Shown here: piece by piece, positions 53,696-64,000 of the stretch
Position numbering within the stretch: position 1 is the first letter of the stretch
Layout of the letters: every line of letters starts with the position of its first letter
From: Prunus persica
Taxonomy: Eukaryota; Streptophyta; Magnoliopsida; Rosales; Rosaceae
Assembly: GCF_000346465.2 (NCBI RefSeq)
Contig: NC_034011.1
Span: forward strand, 5,970,153-6,034,152
Length of the DNA: 64,000 nt
Direction of reading: 5' to 3'
The notes under the pieces: generated by a model
Database searches by the model: none
Seen by the model: the letters and a program-made list of their open reading frames with translations, nothing else
What the model was told of the DNA's origin: nothing
Position numbers and translations under genes: made by a program

Positions 53696-55205
53696 TTATG
53701 TACCTTCTTTAGCAGATTGAACCCATTTTATGGTTGACCAGGCCAATGCATTCATAGGGTCAATGCATTTCTTAAGAAGAGGATCATCCGGGGGAAGAAG
53801 ATCCCGCAAATCATCGGAGGCAAGAATTACAGCGTTGGCAGCCCTCACTAGAAGAACCTGGACTGCAATCCTCAAGAGATTCTGTGCCCCTTCTGTGTCC
53901 TTTCTGTTTAAGGCTTCAAAAGCAGGGATTACAGTGTGTTCCATGGTTGCTTTATCTGGCAGAACAACCTCAAAACCCTGCATTTAATGAGTGGTCAAAT
54001 GAATACCATAAATGATGTAGCAATAAAAATGTACAGTTCTAATCAGTATCAGTTATAACCATCTTGCAAAATAGCCATCTTTAGCAGGCACAGGCAAGAA
54101 CAGGATGCTATTTGAAATTTCAGTGTTTTCATTTCAATCAAAATTTTCAGCAAAATGACACAAAGTCTTAATATAAACCTAAATTACCATAATTAATCAA
54201 AAGAATGGGGAGTGTTTTCACCAAAGAAAAAAAGAAAGAATGGCCAAGAACGGTGTGTGTGTGTGTGTGTGTGTGTGAACTTTCTAAAATCCGATTAAGA
54301 AAACTAGTAAGCTCATCTCTGTTGTGATGTAACCTAAATTACATTGGATATCCAATTCCCGCAAAACCATGATCTTGGTATTTCCTCTGCAGCAGTATCA
54401 TTTGACATGTCTGCATAAAACATCTGTTTTCTTCCTGGGGAATTGGTCATCTGTTATAAACAGATTGACCATTTCCAGGACCATGTCCTAACCATACAAG
54501 AATGGACAATCTGAAAGAAAATATGCAGAATCGAATTACCTCATTCCGCAGTTTCTCTTGATAGAATCCTGCTTTCAAAGTTGCATAGGTTGCAAGCACT
54601 CCAATCTGCAAAGGACTCCCAGCTTCAAGTGGCTTCAACTTTGCTTCCTTGAGTTCCTTGGCAACACACTCACCCATGTGAAGGAAAGGAACAGAACATC
54701 CCTCTGAAATTTGATCATGCCAAGAATGTGAAATATGACAAGGCATTACGATGCAACGAGATCCTGAATTTTCAAGATAAATCCTCTTACTCCTCAAATT
54801 CTCCACAATCAGAGTAGGATCCAATTCTGTACCTTCATTTTTACGGCTAACATAAGGAAAAGAAGGTCGCTCAATCAATAACAGCTCCTTATTCAACGCA
54901 GGATCAGAGCAAAGAACAAAAGGAGGACAACTTTCTCCATCTCTTGAACTCCAGTTAACAAGGTTTCTCAAAAAATTAAGAGTAGAATTAACAGATAACC
55001 CTCCTATTATACCAACTGTATTTGAACCAGAACCCTTCTTATACTCTTGAAACTTGCCACTTCCATCTGTGTGTAAGAGCACTGGGGATGGGCTTAAAGC
55101 TAGACCAACATTCAACCTTGTCCTATACAGGGTTCTATGTGTATTCACAAAGCCCAATTTGCAGAAAGGATATTTCCAAGTGCACAAAGACATTGCTTCC
55201 ATCAA
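53696..55205 (-). CDS. Aspartate/glutamate racemase family protein, plastid-type
   Basis: Two exons, 54540-55205 and 53696-53977, join in phase (NE/GFEVVLP) to give 315 residues. This is close to the Arabidopsis Asp/Glu racemase-family protein At1g15410. The first ~50 residues (MMEAMSLCTWKYPF...) look like a plastid transit peptide. NTVGIIGGLS starts the first racemase lobe, and CIVMPCHISHSWHDQ holds the first catalytic-type Cys. In the second half, the place of the usual second Cys (LxCTE) reads AVILASDDLRDLLP, so the pair is incomplete; as I recall, plant members share this. The substrate is therefore uncertain. The 562-bp intron holds a (GT)n tract at 54252-54278. Gene structure looks intact. 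Confidence 0.88.
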
Positions 55206-56300
55206 TCAATCCGCACCAAAAAGTCTAAAATCACTGCTAAAAGCTTATAATTCTATATACATTTCAAACTTCACCAAAAAAGCAGAATCTGGTTTTAGAA
55301 TTATGCAGTAAATGCAATCACTGAATTGTAGCTTACTTACTCCCAAGGAAACTACCAAGTCTAGCTAAGCAAATCCATGGACTCTCTCCCTTTCTGTTTC
55401 TTAAACTGAGAAAGGCAAAACCCAACTCTAAAACCCCAAAAATCTCTGTATTTCTCCCTCTATGATGATAGCTACAAAGAAGAACAAAAGGCCAAGGTAC
55501 ATGTTTTCCAGGGTTTGGGGATTGTTATCACTAAATGGACCTATCTGCTTTGGGGGCCCTACAAGAAAGACATAATTCATCAATGGAACAAATGGGACAA
55601 ATGTTTGTGCGTCTAACAGTATCAAAGTTGGCATTACATCATGTTCAGCCCTTAAACAAATGAAGCCTTGTTGGTCCCTAAACCAATGGAAGCCACTGAT
55701 TTTGTAACAAATAATATGATTTAATGTATTCAGACAACACGTGTCTGCGTTAGCTGTGCGGCTGTGCATGTTTTGCAACTTGATCCTGGGGCTGGGGGTC
55801 CATTTCATCATATCAAGTATGAAAGTCTTCTTGTCCGTCTTTCAGTTTGTGACTCTGAGATTCTTTCAATTCGGTGAAAAAAAAATTTGAGAGGTGGATC
55901 CTATTAATGTAGACGAAATTTATGCAAATAAAAAAGTGGTGAATTTATAACACTTTTTTATGTGGAAGATAAAATTAGAGTGGATTAAAATTCTATCAAT
56001 ATTATCATACTCCATCTTAGACTAAATTAATATAATTAGGACGGATAATATTTATTGTCATTGTAATTAGAAATAATATGATTTAAAGTGCTTCTGAAAA
56101 GACTAAAATTCTTTTTTCCATACTAAAATGGGAATCCATGTATAACTAGGAGATTAGATGGCCTCATCTCTAATCACCTGATTCCCTATAAATAAGAGTT
56201 TATGAGGAAGGGAAAAACGCTTTCACAATTCCCTCAAATATTTCTCTCTTTTATATTCTTTTCTTATTATAACAACAATATTAAAGGTTTCTTAGCAAAA
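55206..56300. other. Intergenic, upstream of racemase gene and pseudogene
   Basis: AT-rich, no gene recognised. The first 250 bp presumably hold the racemase promoter and leader (minus strand). No motif is clear enough to name. Confidence 0.5.
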
Positions 56301-56451
56301 TAAAAAATAAAAAAAATTAAATTGTTAGTGTTTCTTCCTTCGTCACTCTCTCTCAACGCCCTCCGGTATCTTTCCTCTCTCTTTCTTCTCTGCTCTCTGT
56401 ATCTCTTCTTCTCCTCTTCTCTTCCTACAATCGTGCGCCACTGCTGTGGCA

Positions 56452-57477
56452 TGGCCAGACCTGCTGCCGGCAGCTCGAGCAGATGCATGGAGGAAGATGA
56501 TACTGGTCCTAAACGAAGGATAATTGGCCCTTCGTTGCCATCAGCTGAGTTACTTGCTGCTGCTGCTGCAGCCAAACTGACAGAAGCACAGGCTGAGCTC
56601 AGAGAAGCTGTGTTGGAAGAAGATAGTGAACTTCTGATAGGACCTCCACCACCTGCCGTGGTTGCTGAAACTGAATCAGCTAATGAAGCTGAGCGGTTTG
56701 AATAGGTTACAAGGATCATGGATTCTGCGGATGATGGTTTATATGATATCTTAGGAGCCAACCAAAATATGTCAGCTGAGAATATAAAGAAAAGGTACTG
56801 GAAGATGTCTCTTTTGGTGCACCCTGATAAATGCTCGCATCCTCGCGCTCAACAAGCATTTGTTAAGTTGAACAAAGCTTTCAAAGAATTACAAGATCCA
56901 GATAAGAGGAAAGTGCTGGATGACAAAATTCAACTCAAGGAGGAACGCGAAAAATTTAGGGTTGAGTTGAAGGCAATGCGTGAGGCTGCACAGTGGAGAA
57001 AGCTACAAGGAATATGCATGGAGGGTGATGATGAGCTCCTAGCAGACATGATGGATGTTAAGGTGGCACCCAAAAGAGATGAGTGGATGACAACGCTGCC
57101 ACCCGAAAGGAAACACAGTATGCCTCCTAAGCGATCGACAAGATTTAACAGTAGTAATGAGGCTGCGGCCTTTGCTTCAAATGCTGAGGAAAAGAAAAGG
57201 TTTCAGATGGAGATTTGGTAGACAAATACACTAAAGAAAAACGATCGAAATCACTCTTGCAAAAACACAAAGAAGATACTGCAAAACGTTCAAAGAGAAA
57301 ATCCAAGAAACAACAGACAGAGAAGGAGGACTGGGTGGGAAAACATCCGTGGAAGCCTTGGGATCGTGAGAAGGATTTGGCAGGGGGAGGACAGAGAGTA
57401 AAATTGGATTCAGAAAACATGAATCAAGCTTTAACATCGCGATTTTCTTCCGGCTCATACGAGAGGAACTTCCTTTA
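56452..57477 (+). pseudogene. Processed pseudogene of a J-domain / GPALPP (DUF3752) protein
   Basis: Starts MARPAAGSSSRCMEEDDTGP (ATG 56452). IIGPSLPSAELLAAAAAAKL and LLIGPPPPAVVAETESANEA follow, then a DnaJ domain (YDILGANQNMSAENIKKRYW, LLVHPDKC) with the HPD motif, and a C-terminal DUF3752-like tail (HPWKPWDREKDLAGG). It has no introns although the family genes usually do. TAG at 56703-56705 replaces an expected Glu codon. About 40 residues after RFNSS are missing compared with the family as I recall it. A frameshift near 57205 separates the last part. An A-rich tail (57580-57600) follows the 3' UTR. All this points to an old retrocopy. Confidence 0.85.
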
Positions 57478-57600
57478 AACATGAACTGATGAGGGTTCAG
57501 GTTGGCATGCATGATTGTAGTCTTGTAATTTTTCTTTTTTGTAAATAAGTTAGAAAAAATTAATGAAATCTGTTTACACAAAAAAATAATAATAATAATA

Positions 57601-58177
57601 ACATCGTTGAACTTTATTTTTCTGTTCTTTTTATGTTTTGTTTCAATCACCTAAACTAATTGCTTGAAAAAAATTGGATACTTGCAAGTTGCAACTTGAA
57701 ATGAACTTCATTATTTGGACAAAGTCGCACCTAACCACTGCTTTCTGGTTTCCCCACATGAAACCAGACAATATTATCAACCAAAAAAAGATTATTGGTT
57801 CTTTAATCAGTAAGGTCAACAGTGGTTGCCAAATGCTTTTGCAAAGTCTATACTTAATGTCATGTGCATATGATTGCCTCTAAACCCCACCAAGTGATTC
57901 TAACCACAAAAACCTTGCTTATATAGTAAGACATGGCAGCATCTGGTCCACAGGCACTATGTATTCTGTAATTTCATCCATTTCTAACCGGTAAATTGCT
58001 TTCTGAATGCAATAGAAACAAATCTGTTCCTTTCTTTATACTTACAGTAGAGAAAGATAAAGACTCGTTTACATCAAGTAGTCCTTTTCATGGGGAAAAA
58101 AAATAAAAATAAATAAATAAAAGGAAGGATACAACTGAAAGAAGATTTAAAAAAAATTCTGAATTTGAAAGGTAGGC
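57601..58177. other. Intergenic
   Basis: No gene recognised. It probably holds the 3' UTR of the minus-strand gene at 58178. Confidence 0.5.
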
Positions 58178-60048
58178 TTAAAACAGTTTTGCTTTTACAT
58201 TCCGCGGACGTCTGCAACTACGGATTATCCTCCTTACATCCTTTGTTATAGACAAGAAGGCAGAAAACAGGGCAATTGACATTGCAGGGTAGATATACAC
58301 ATGAATTGTGCTTGTTGATTTTCTCAAAATGATCTCCCTAACTAAGCCCCATACGATCAGAAGCATACCGCAAAGGCTCATTCTCCCCGGTTTAATGAGA
58401 CCTAGAAGTGCTCCTGCCACTGATAAGTAGCTTCCAGCAAGAACCTGGTGCAGGCCATAGTGAGAAAAACTAGAACAATATTTAACCTATCATGTACTTA
58501 CTCTTTTTCTTTTCCTTTTTTTTCTCTTCATTCAAAATGCTCTATTACTGCATTATTCCTTATCCGGTATGATAGGAGAAAAAGTTACCAAAGAGCTGTA
58601 AATTCTTGTCTTGTTGCATTTTTATCAGTATTTGGAAGAAGAACCTATGGTTTAATTATCACAATATATATACTATAAGACACATAAACCCCACTTAGTT
58701 CACCTTATTAAAACTAAAATACAATAAAGTTTTGGTAGATATAACACAGGATATTGAGTGAGATTGTTATGGATATACTAACCTCTAGGCGCTGGAGCTC
58801 AGAGATTGCATCAGCTGCCTTCACATTGGTGAAGTTATACAATTTCAAGCTATCATAGCTTGGGATTGGTCTGTTTTTTATCAATGCATTTGCAAAGGCC
58901 CCAGGGTAAAGTAAGGCTTTCACTACAACTAAAGGGAAAAGTTCACATGCAATTAACTGTGAGGATGTTACCTCTATTGGTGTTCTGCATATTCCAGCTG
59001 TGCAGGGGACCCTGTGGAGCAAGGAGAACAATATGTTTCAGTGTTGCAAATATATTGGATGCCTAACATAATTGTTTGTTTCCTTTTGTTAGTTCTTGGA
59101 TGGAAGCATATTTTCATATCAAGAAGAGTATAAATGACGATAAGCAGGAAAAATTTAGTGGCATAAGTACTAAAGCCACCAAAATAAATCCCAAGATTTT
59201 TTATTTATTTAAATACAAGCAATATTCTACTTTAAACTAATCTAAACTACGGGGAGGGGAATTCAAACTCCGATGCAAAGTGGGGAGCACGTCCGGCTAA
59301 GCATATGTCTGCAATAAATCCCAAGATTTCAAATACCAAGTGAGGCGGTATTGTTCCCATTTTAACCTGTTTACTTTAGCAATTAAAACACTAACATATG
59401 AACTCCCACATCAATTAATGATTACAATTTAAATAGAAAAAGAAAAAATCAATGATTACTATTTTTGAAATGGTTCCCACTTCAGGAAATTCAAAAAAAA
59501 AAAAAAAAAAAAAAGAGGTTGTGCTAGTTATGCTTTCTTTATGATCATTTTGCAGTAGGTAGTTTGACATTTGTGCAAATGTAACCCAAAGAAATATCTG
59601 AATGAGCAGAACCCACAACCCAGATTTCACAAATGAAAATAAAGCAGTTTCATAATGGATTTGTGTATGACTTAATACATCTGTTGTTGCATATAATATC
59701 CAACCCATTAAAACTAGGGCAAATGAGAAGAGAACCCATATTCATTGTAACAAGCAAACTAAGTAGTAAGTAAAATTTTCTAACATATGGACTCAATTTA
59801 TTCCAATTTAAATATGTTCTGCAACAAAATGTAGGAAGAATTTGTCATTAAAGCCCAGGCCTTTGAATGTGTTTCTCTCTTAGGCATTTAATGTTCTATA
59901 GAAAAAGGGGGAAAAAAACTGAAATTGAGAGAAAAATAAGACAAAACTGAAATTACCTGAAAAGAGGAACTTGAAGGATAATGACAAGGAAATATACACA
60001 TGAAGCAATGGAAGATATGATGCTTGCCCATTTCTTTGAAGAAGCCAT
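58178..60048 (-). CDS. Small multi-pass membrane protein, function unknown
   Basis: Three exons, 59957-60048, 58783-59011 and 58178-58444, join in phase with GT-AG borders to give 195 residues. The protein starts MASSKKWASIISSIASCVYF with a membrane segment near 8-30. A hydrophobic stretch (LFPLVVVKALLYPGAFANAL) lies near 56-75. Two further membrane segments follow: MSLCGMLLIVWGLVREIIL and VYIYPAMSIALFSAFLSI. It ends with a basic tail (RRIIRSCRRPRNVKAKLF) that is probably cytosolic or stromal. I do not recognise the family; the clean splice model and coherent topology argue for a real gene. Intron 1 (59012-59956) contains a SINE and a poly(A) run. Confidence 0.8.
59200..59312 (-). mobile_element. 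SINE (5'-truncated) with 17-bp TSD
   Basis: The direct repeat AATAAATCCCAAGATTT at 59183-59199 and 59313-59329 flanks 113 bp. On the minus strand this has a B-box-like GGAGTTTGAATTCCCC and ends in TTTAAATAAATAAA. Long TSD, Pol III-type box and A-rich tail fit a tRNA-derived SINE lacking its A box. It lies in intron 1 of the membrane-protein gene. Confidence 0.8.
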
Positions 60049-60174
60049 GGCAAGGAAGTTTTTTAATGGGTTGCCCAGGGGATCCGTACAGAGTAGGAAG
60101 GGAAGGGGAAGACGCTGAGGGAATGGAGTGCACCCTGCACATTGACCTAGTGACAATTTTTTTTGGTCGCATTA

Positions 60175-60202
60175 AGTTTCTCCTTCTTTTTTCTTTTTTT
60201 TT

Positions 60203-60234
<32 letters not shown>

Positions 60235-60240
60235 TTTTCG
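60175..60240. repeat. T-rich low-complexity tract
   Basis: A run of T with scattered C, upstream of the membrane-protein gene on the plus strand. It could be the tail of a retroposon, but no flanking duplication was found. Confidence 0.7.
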
Positions 60241-60629
60241 ATTTTCTGAAAAAACTGTCTTATGTACTCAAAAAACAAAACTGTCTTATCATTATAGTGG
60301 ACTCTAATAAGACATAAAGCCCATCCTATAACACTGCTCCATACACTCAATAATTTGGCCTTTGACTTTGTATTCGTAAAAGTATGACAAACTTACAAAA
60401 CCCTCTGGTTTTGGACCGGAATCTTTTTTTTCTCTTTTTTTAATTATTTTTTACAAAATTTAACTAAAATTTTCTTTTTGGAGCTTAAAATTTTTTAAAT
60501 GGTTCAATTTTATGTAAATGGAGGTGATTTGGCTTAGGAAAGAGAGGTAATTTGGAGTTTGGCTTGGGGAAAGATTAGTTATGCGTTTAGAATTTAGCAT
60601 TGGGGTTAAATATTTTATTAAAAAATACA

Positions 60630-60815
60630 TAGTCGGTTCGGTTTGATCCGGTCTGGTTTTTCAATACAAGAATTAGGATCGAAACTGGACCAAATTGGTT
60701 CAGTTCATTTTTTGTCAACTCGATTCGATTTTTGGTTAACCCAATTTTTTCCAATTGTTTTTAGTCCAATTTGGCTCAGTTTTTCGATTTTCCGATTTGA
60801 ATGTCCACCCCTACA
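60630..60815. mobile_element. hAT-like MITE remnant (GGTTCGGTTTG units)
   Basis: Repeats of GGTTCGGTT/CGATTTTTGG lead to a right end GTCCACCCCTA at 60815, the reverse complement of the hAT-type TAGGGGTGGAC. The left end is not clear. Confidence 0.45.
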
Positions 60816-62683
60816 CATAACTAAAATGTAATGAGGGTTCGAATCTGAGACCTTTGATCTACAAATCAATGCGTTATTTCAATCCAATTATACACTCATA
60901 TCTAGCAAAAACCATGAATTAGGATTAGCATTTTCGTACTCCTTATTGAGCGCCTATTTATGTAAAGGAAACAATGATATATGTCAACTGTGTTTTCTTT
61001 AATACAAATGATAGTTTAAATTAATCTATTTTACGAGAAAAGTAACTCGAACTTGGATACGAGGGACCTAACCTACTTTGTCAATAATTTTATGTTATCA
61101 TTATCAAACACAATGGATTTCATTAATTGGAAAGCATCATCAAGTACAAGCAAAAGAGGATAAAAGTTTATGCGGAGCATCACTACCGGAGCCATTTCTT
61201 TGCTCATCATCAGCATAGGACCACAGAGACAAGCCTCCCCCAAGTAAGACAACTATGTGATGCAGATATGTTTTTTCACCTGGTTCGAATTCCCAGAAAT
61301 TGAGAAGCCCCGCGCGTGTGTGTTTCTTCCATCACCAATCGCACAAAGAATTTCAGATCAGTGACACTTGAGTGAAGGGACCCTATGCAGGAAAAATCAA
61401 TTAATTAAGACCGTGATTGTGGGCGTTTTATTGATATAATATAAGAAAGTTGCACCAACCATGTGTACTTGAGTATAGCAATTAAGTGATTGACATGATT
61501 AACGCGGTAGTTACTAATTTTCATAAGCAAGTGAGATATTCCTTTCAAGTTGCACTATGTCTTTTAAGATGAATTATGTTAAGCATATAGTTGCCAACGT
61601 GAGCGAATAACTATCAATTGTTGATGTATTGTTTAATTTATATGCATCAACGATTGATAGTTATTTATACGCTTAGCCAAAAAGATGAAGATTACAATCA
61701 TTTCATACACTAATTAACCCCTATGGCTCTTGTCATGGTCCAATTAGAGCAGTTTCACTGCACCCCCAGCCCGAACAACAGGGGGTCTAGGCCCTTCAAG
61801 TCGTTTTCGGCGGTACAAAACAACCCAGGTAAAGCATGTGCTCCACTAAGTCCTGGCAGGCCCGAATGCAAGAATAGCCCGAGTTGTTGCTTGAGAGCTA
61901 TGACGTCAATGATGAAGTCAACAACAACAACAAAATTTTAAAAAAATCAGAAATTCATATTCTTCGTTTCCCACATCAATACTCTATACAAATTTCTCTC
62001 CTCATATCTCATGTGAATAGCGGTTACCCTTAGGTTGCTACGGCAATGGGTAGAAAACCAACAAAAAAGGCTTGGACGAGGACTATTCATGTGAATAGTA
62101 ACAACCCTTGTCTTCCCTTACCTTTTGTCATGACAAATAGATGGAAATACTCTTATATCACAAACCATTTGAATAATGAAAGATATTTTTGATTAATTTA
62201 AAGAAGGCCACACGTTACCTTAATCAACTTAAGTTTCAGATTAGTTACCAAAAAAATTAAATTGAAGTCAAGTTTCAAATTCCTCACTTATTTTAAATTA
62301 ACTGTTGAAAGCAGCCTATTCTCTGATTAAGTTGGTTGATGACAGACATCACAAACTCAATCTTTATAAGGTTGGTTACTATAACAATTAAATCTGTCAC
62401 TTTTAGCCCAATTAAGCTAATCAAATAACCATATAATTTATGGAAAGTGCCTAGTTGAGAACCCTATAAAATAAGGATCATAAATGTCATTTTCTCTAAG
62501 TTGTGTTAACAGGTCCTTTTAGGTTAGGCTCAATGAGCATCTAAATGTAGGATTTTAATTTGAAAAATCTCGATGCAATTAAGAGTAAACTACTTATATT
62601 TAAAATAAATATTATTATTTTATTTTTCGATGTGAGACTTAACTTACACATTATAATTTGTATCAAGTGGCCTCCACTAGGGG
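60816..62683. other. Intergenic with small hairpins
   Basis: No gene recognised. A 21-bp stem with an 18-nt loop lies at 61606-61665. A GC-rich unclassified segment at 61723-61940 ends in a CAACAACAACAACAAA tail, like a retroposon. CTATTCATGTGAATAG is a short palindrome near 62086-62101. Confidence 0.45.
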
Positions 62684-63300
62684 TAGGCACGGTCCAGATT
62701 GGTTCGGTTTTACTCTCAAACCACAGCTGAACCAATAAGAAAATAACGGTCCTGTTTGGTTCGGATTAGGCTAAAATCATAATGAAAACCGAACCAATCC
62801 AAACCACTTGTAATCGGTTTGGTTCGGATTGGTTCCGCCGGTTTGTGCCTAACACAAAACCATGCATTTTTCAATCTGTTCTTACATTATAATGCTAACA
62901 TTTTGCCATTAAATCATTCCATTCCACCAAAGGCTAATACAACATCATTCCATTTATTCAAAGGTTGTCCAATGTCTAGCATGCATCTAAGTTCACAATT
63001 TCCATCAAAACAAACATTCTAAAGTAGTAAAGTTCATAAGAAATTAATACAAGATGATAAAACTAAGAAAAGAAAGGCTGCCCAAAATACAAGTTCATAA
63101 TTTTCATTTAATCAAAAGCTGTCCAGTTTCCAGCATGCATATAAGTTCACAATTTCCATCAAAACAAACATTCTAAAGTTCATAAGAAATGAATATAAGA
63201 TGATAAAACTAAGAAATGAAAGGCTATCCAAAATATAAGTTCATAATTTCCATTTAATTAAAGGCTGCCCAGTTTTTCAGCATGTCCCCATACTGCACAT
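62684..63300. mobile_element. hAT-like end plus ~154-bp tandem repeats
   Basis: TAGGGGTAGGCACGG at 62684 resembles a hAT left end and is followed by GGTTCGGTTT and GGTTTGGTTCGG units to 62845. From 62945 a ~154-bp unit (AGCATGCAT.TAAGTTCACAA at 62978 and 63132) repeats two to three times. No transposase ORF is seen. Confidence 0.45.
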
Positions 63301-64000
63301 AAAAGCAGTTTAATCAACACAAATTTTAGGATACAAGATGATCAAAATAAGAATTGAATAAGAAAATTACCATAATTGCAAGGTTGTGTGGGATATCACA
63401 ACAACAGAAATGAGGATTTTCAAATGCCAAAATATATGAGAATCAATTAGCAACAGCTGTCCAAAATACAAAGTGAGGTTGGCTAGTTTTCCTGAAAAGC
63501 ACTTGCATAGGAAGTCAGCTACTAGTACTAAAGCACCCCCTCCTAGACAGAAGAGCCTCGGCTAAGAGAGCAAGACTTCGGTAAGTGTCAATTTACTAAA
63601 AACAATTGGAACACTACTTTTAACAAGACTTTGTTGCAATTTTTTCCATGAAAAGGGAATTTTCAGGACAGGGAGAAGATGAGAGTAGAGAAAGCCATTC
63701 GAATGCTTTACGGTCGCTTCTAAATTTTCAATTGGTTTTCACATGGCCTAACACTGAGAGTGTTTCTCATGAGATGGAACAAATGGACAGTGGAGCAATT
63801 TGAGAGGCTGAATAACTTTGGCAATGGAGGCGTGGTTGTTATGGAAAGAGGTTATGGTGGAAGGTAATTAATTAAATCCTCTGCTGCTGTGTTATTTGGA
63901 ATTGAGACTCAGAAGTTAATTGTTAACTTTCAAATTTGAACTTCTCAATATAATATGATCATATATATATAAACCCACAACTAAAAGTTCATTCCAAGAA
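63301..64000. other. Intergenic, window end
   Basis: No gene recognised in this stretch. Confidence 0.5.

Overview
This is plant nuclear DNA: AT-rich, with GT-AG introns and dense with transposable elements. The resistance-gene type, the CCCH zinc-finger gene, the LTR families and the Ulp1-bearing Mutator element suggest a Rosaceae genome, most likely Prunus; that is inference, since no species-diagnostic locus is present.

Layout. 1-5573 is most of a CACTA (En/Spm) transposon with a readable three-exon TNP2-type transposase. Its right end sits inside an RPS5-like CC-NBS-LRR (NLR) gene, of which only the 3' LRR part (5574-6489) is left, frameshifted. 5574-11.9 kb (block A) and 23.3-30.35 kb (block B) are copies of one segmental duplication: an NLR 3' end, a long non-coding stretch, and a CCCH zinc-finger gene. 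Block B carries a full-length NLR (21570-24212) and the two-finger CCCH exon. Block A has lost that exon and gained a solo LTR (8101-8822) whose empty site is preserved in block B. A third NLR (31907-34570, copy C) follows. Copies B and C look intact, with nearly identical NB-ARC domains and diverged LRRs.

Between blocks A and B lies a Helitron region (13113-20968) with two 5' ends and one 3' end; it carries a captured, broken piece of a long-form tRNase Z gene. 35.2-44.65 kb is a Mutator-like element (MULE) with a plus-strand Ulp1 protease gene and a convergent minus-strand MURA-type transposase, both damaged. It is studded with a 19-bp palindrome. 45.7-52.7 kb is a triple nest: a small secreted Cys-rich gene is split by a minus-strand Helitron carrying an intact-looking PSRP6 ORF; the Helitron's 5' end is split by a hAT-like element; and that holds a 2.4-kb solo LTR.

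From 53.7 kb the sequence is more gene-like: a plastid-type Asp/Glu racemase-family gene (minus), a processed J-domain/GPALPP pseudogene (plus), and a three-exon small membrane-protein gene (minus) with a SINE in its first intron. 60.3-64 kb shows only repeats.

In functional terms this is a small NLR cluster growing by segmental duplication and being broken up by transposons. The only host genes that look intact are NLR copies B and C, the racemase-family gene, the small membrane-protein gene, and possibly the Helitron-borne PSRP6.
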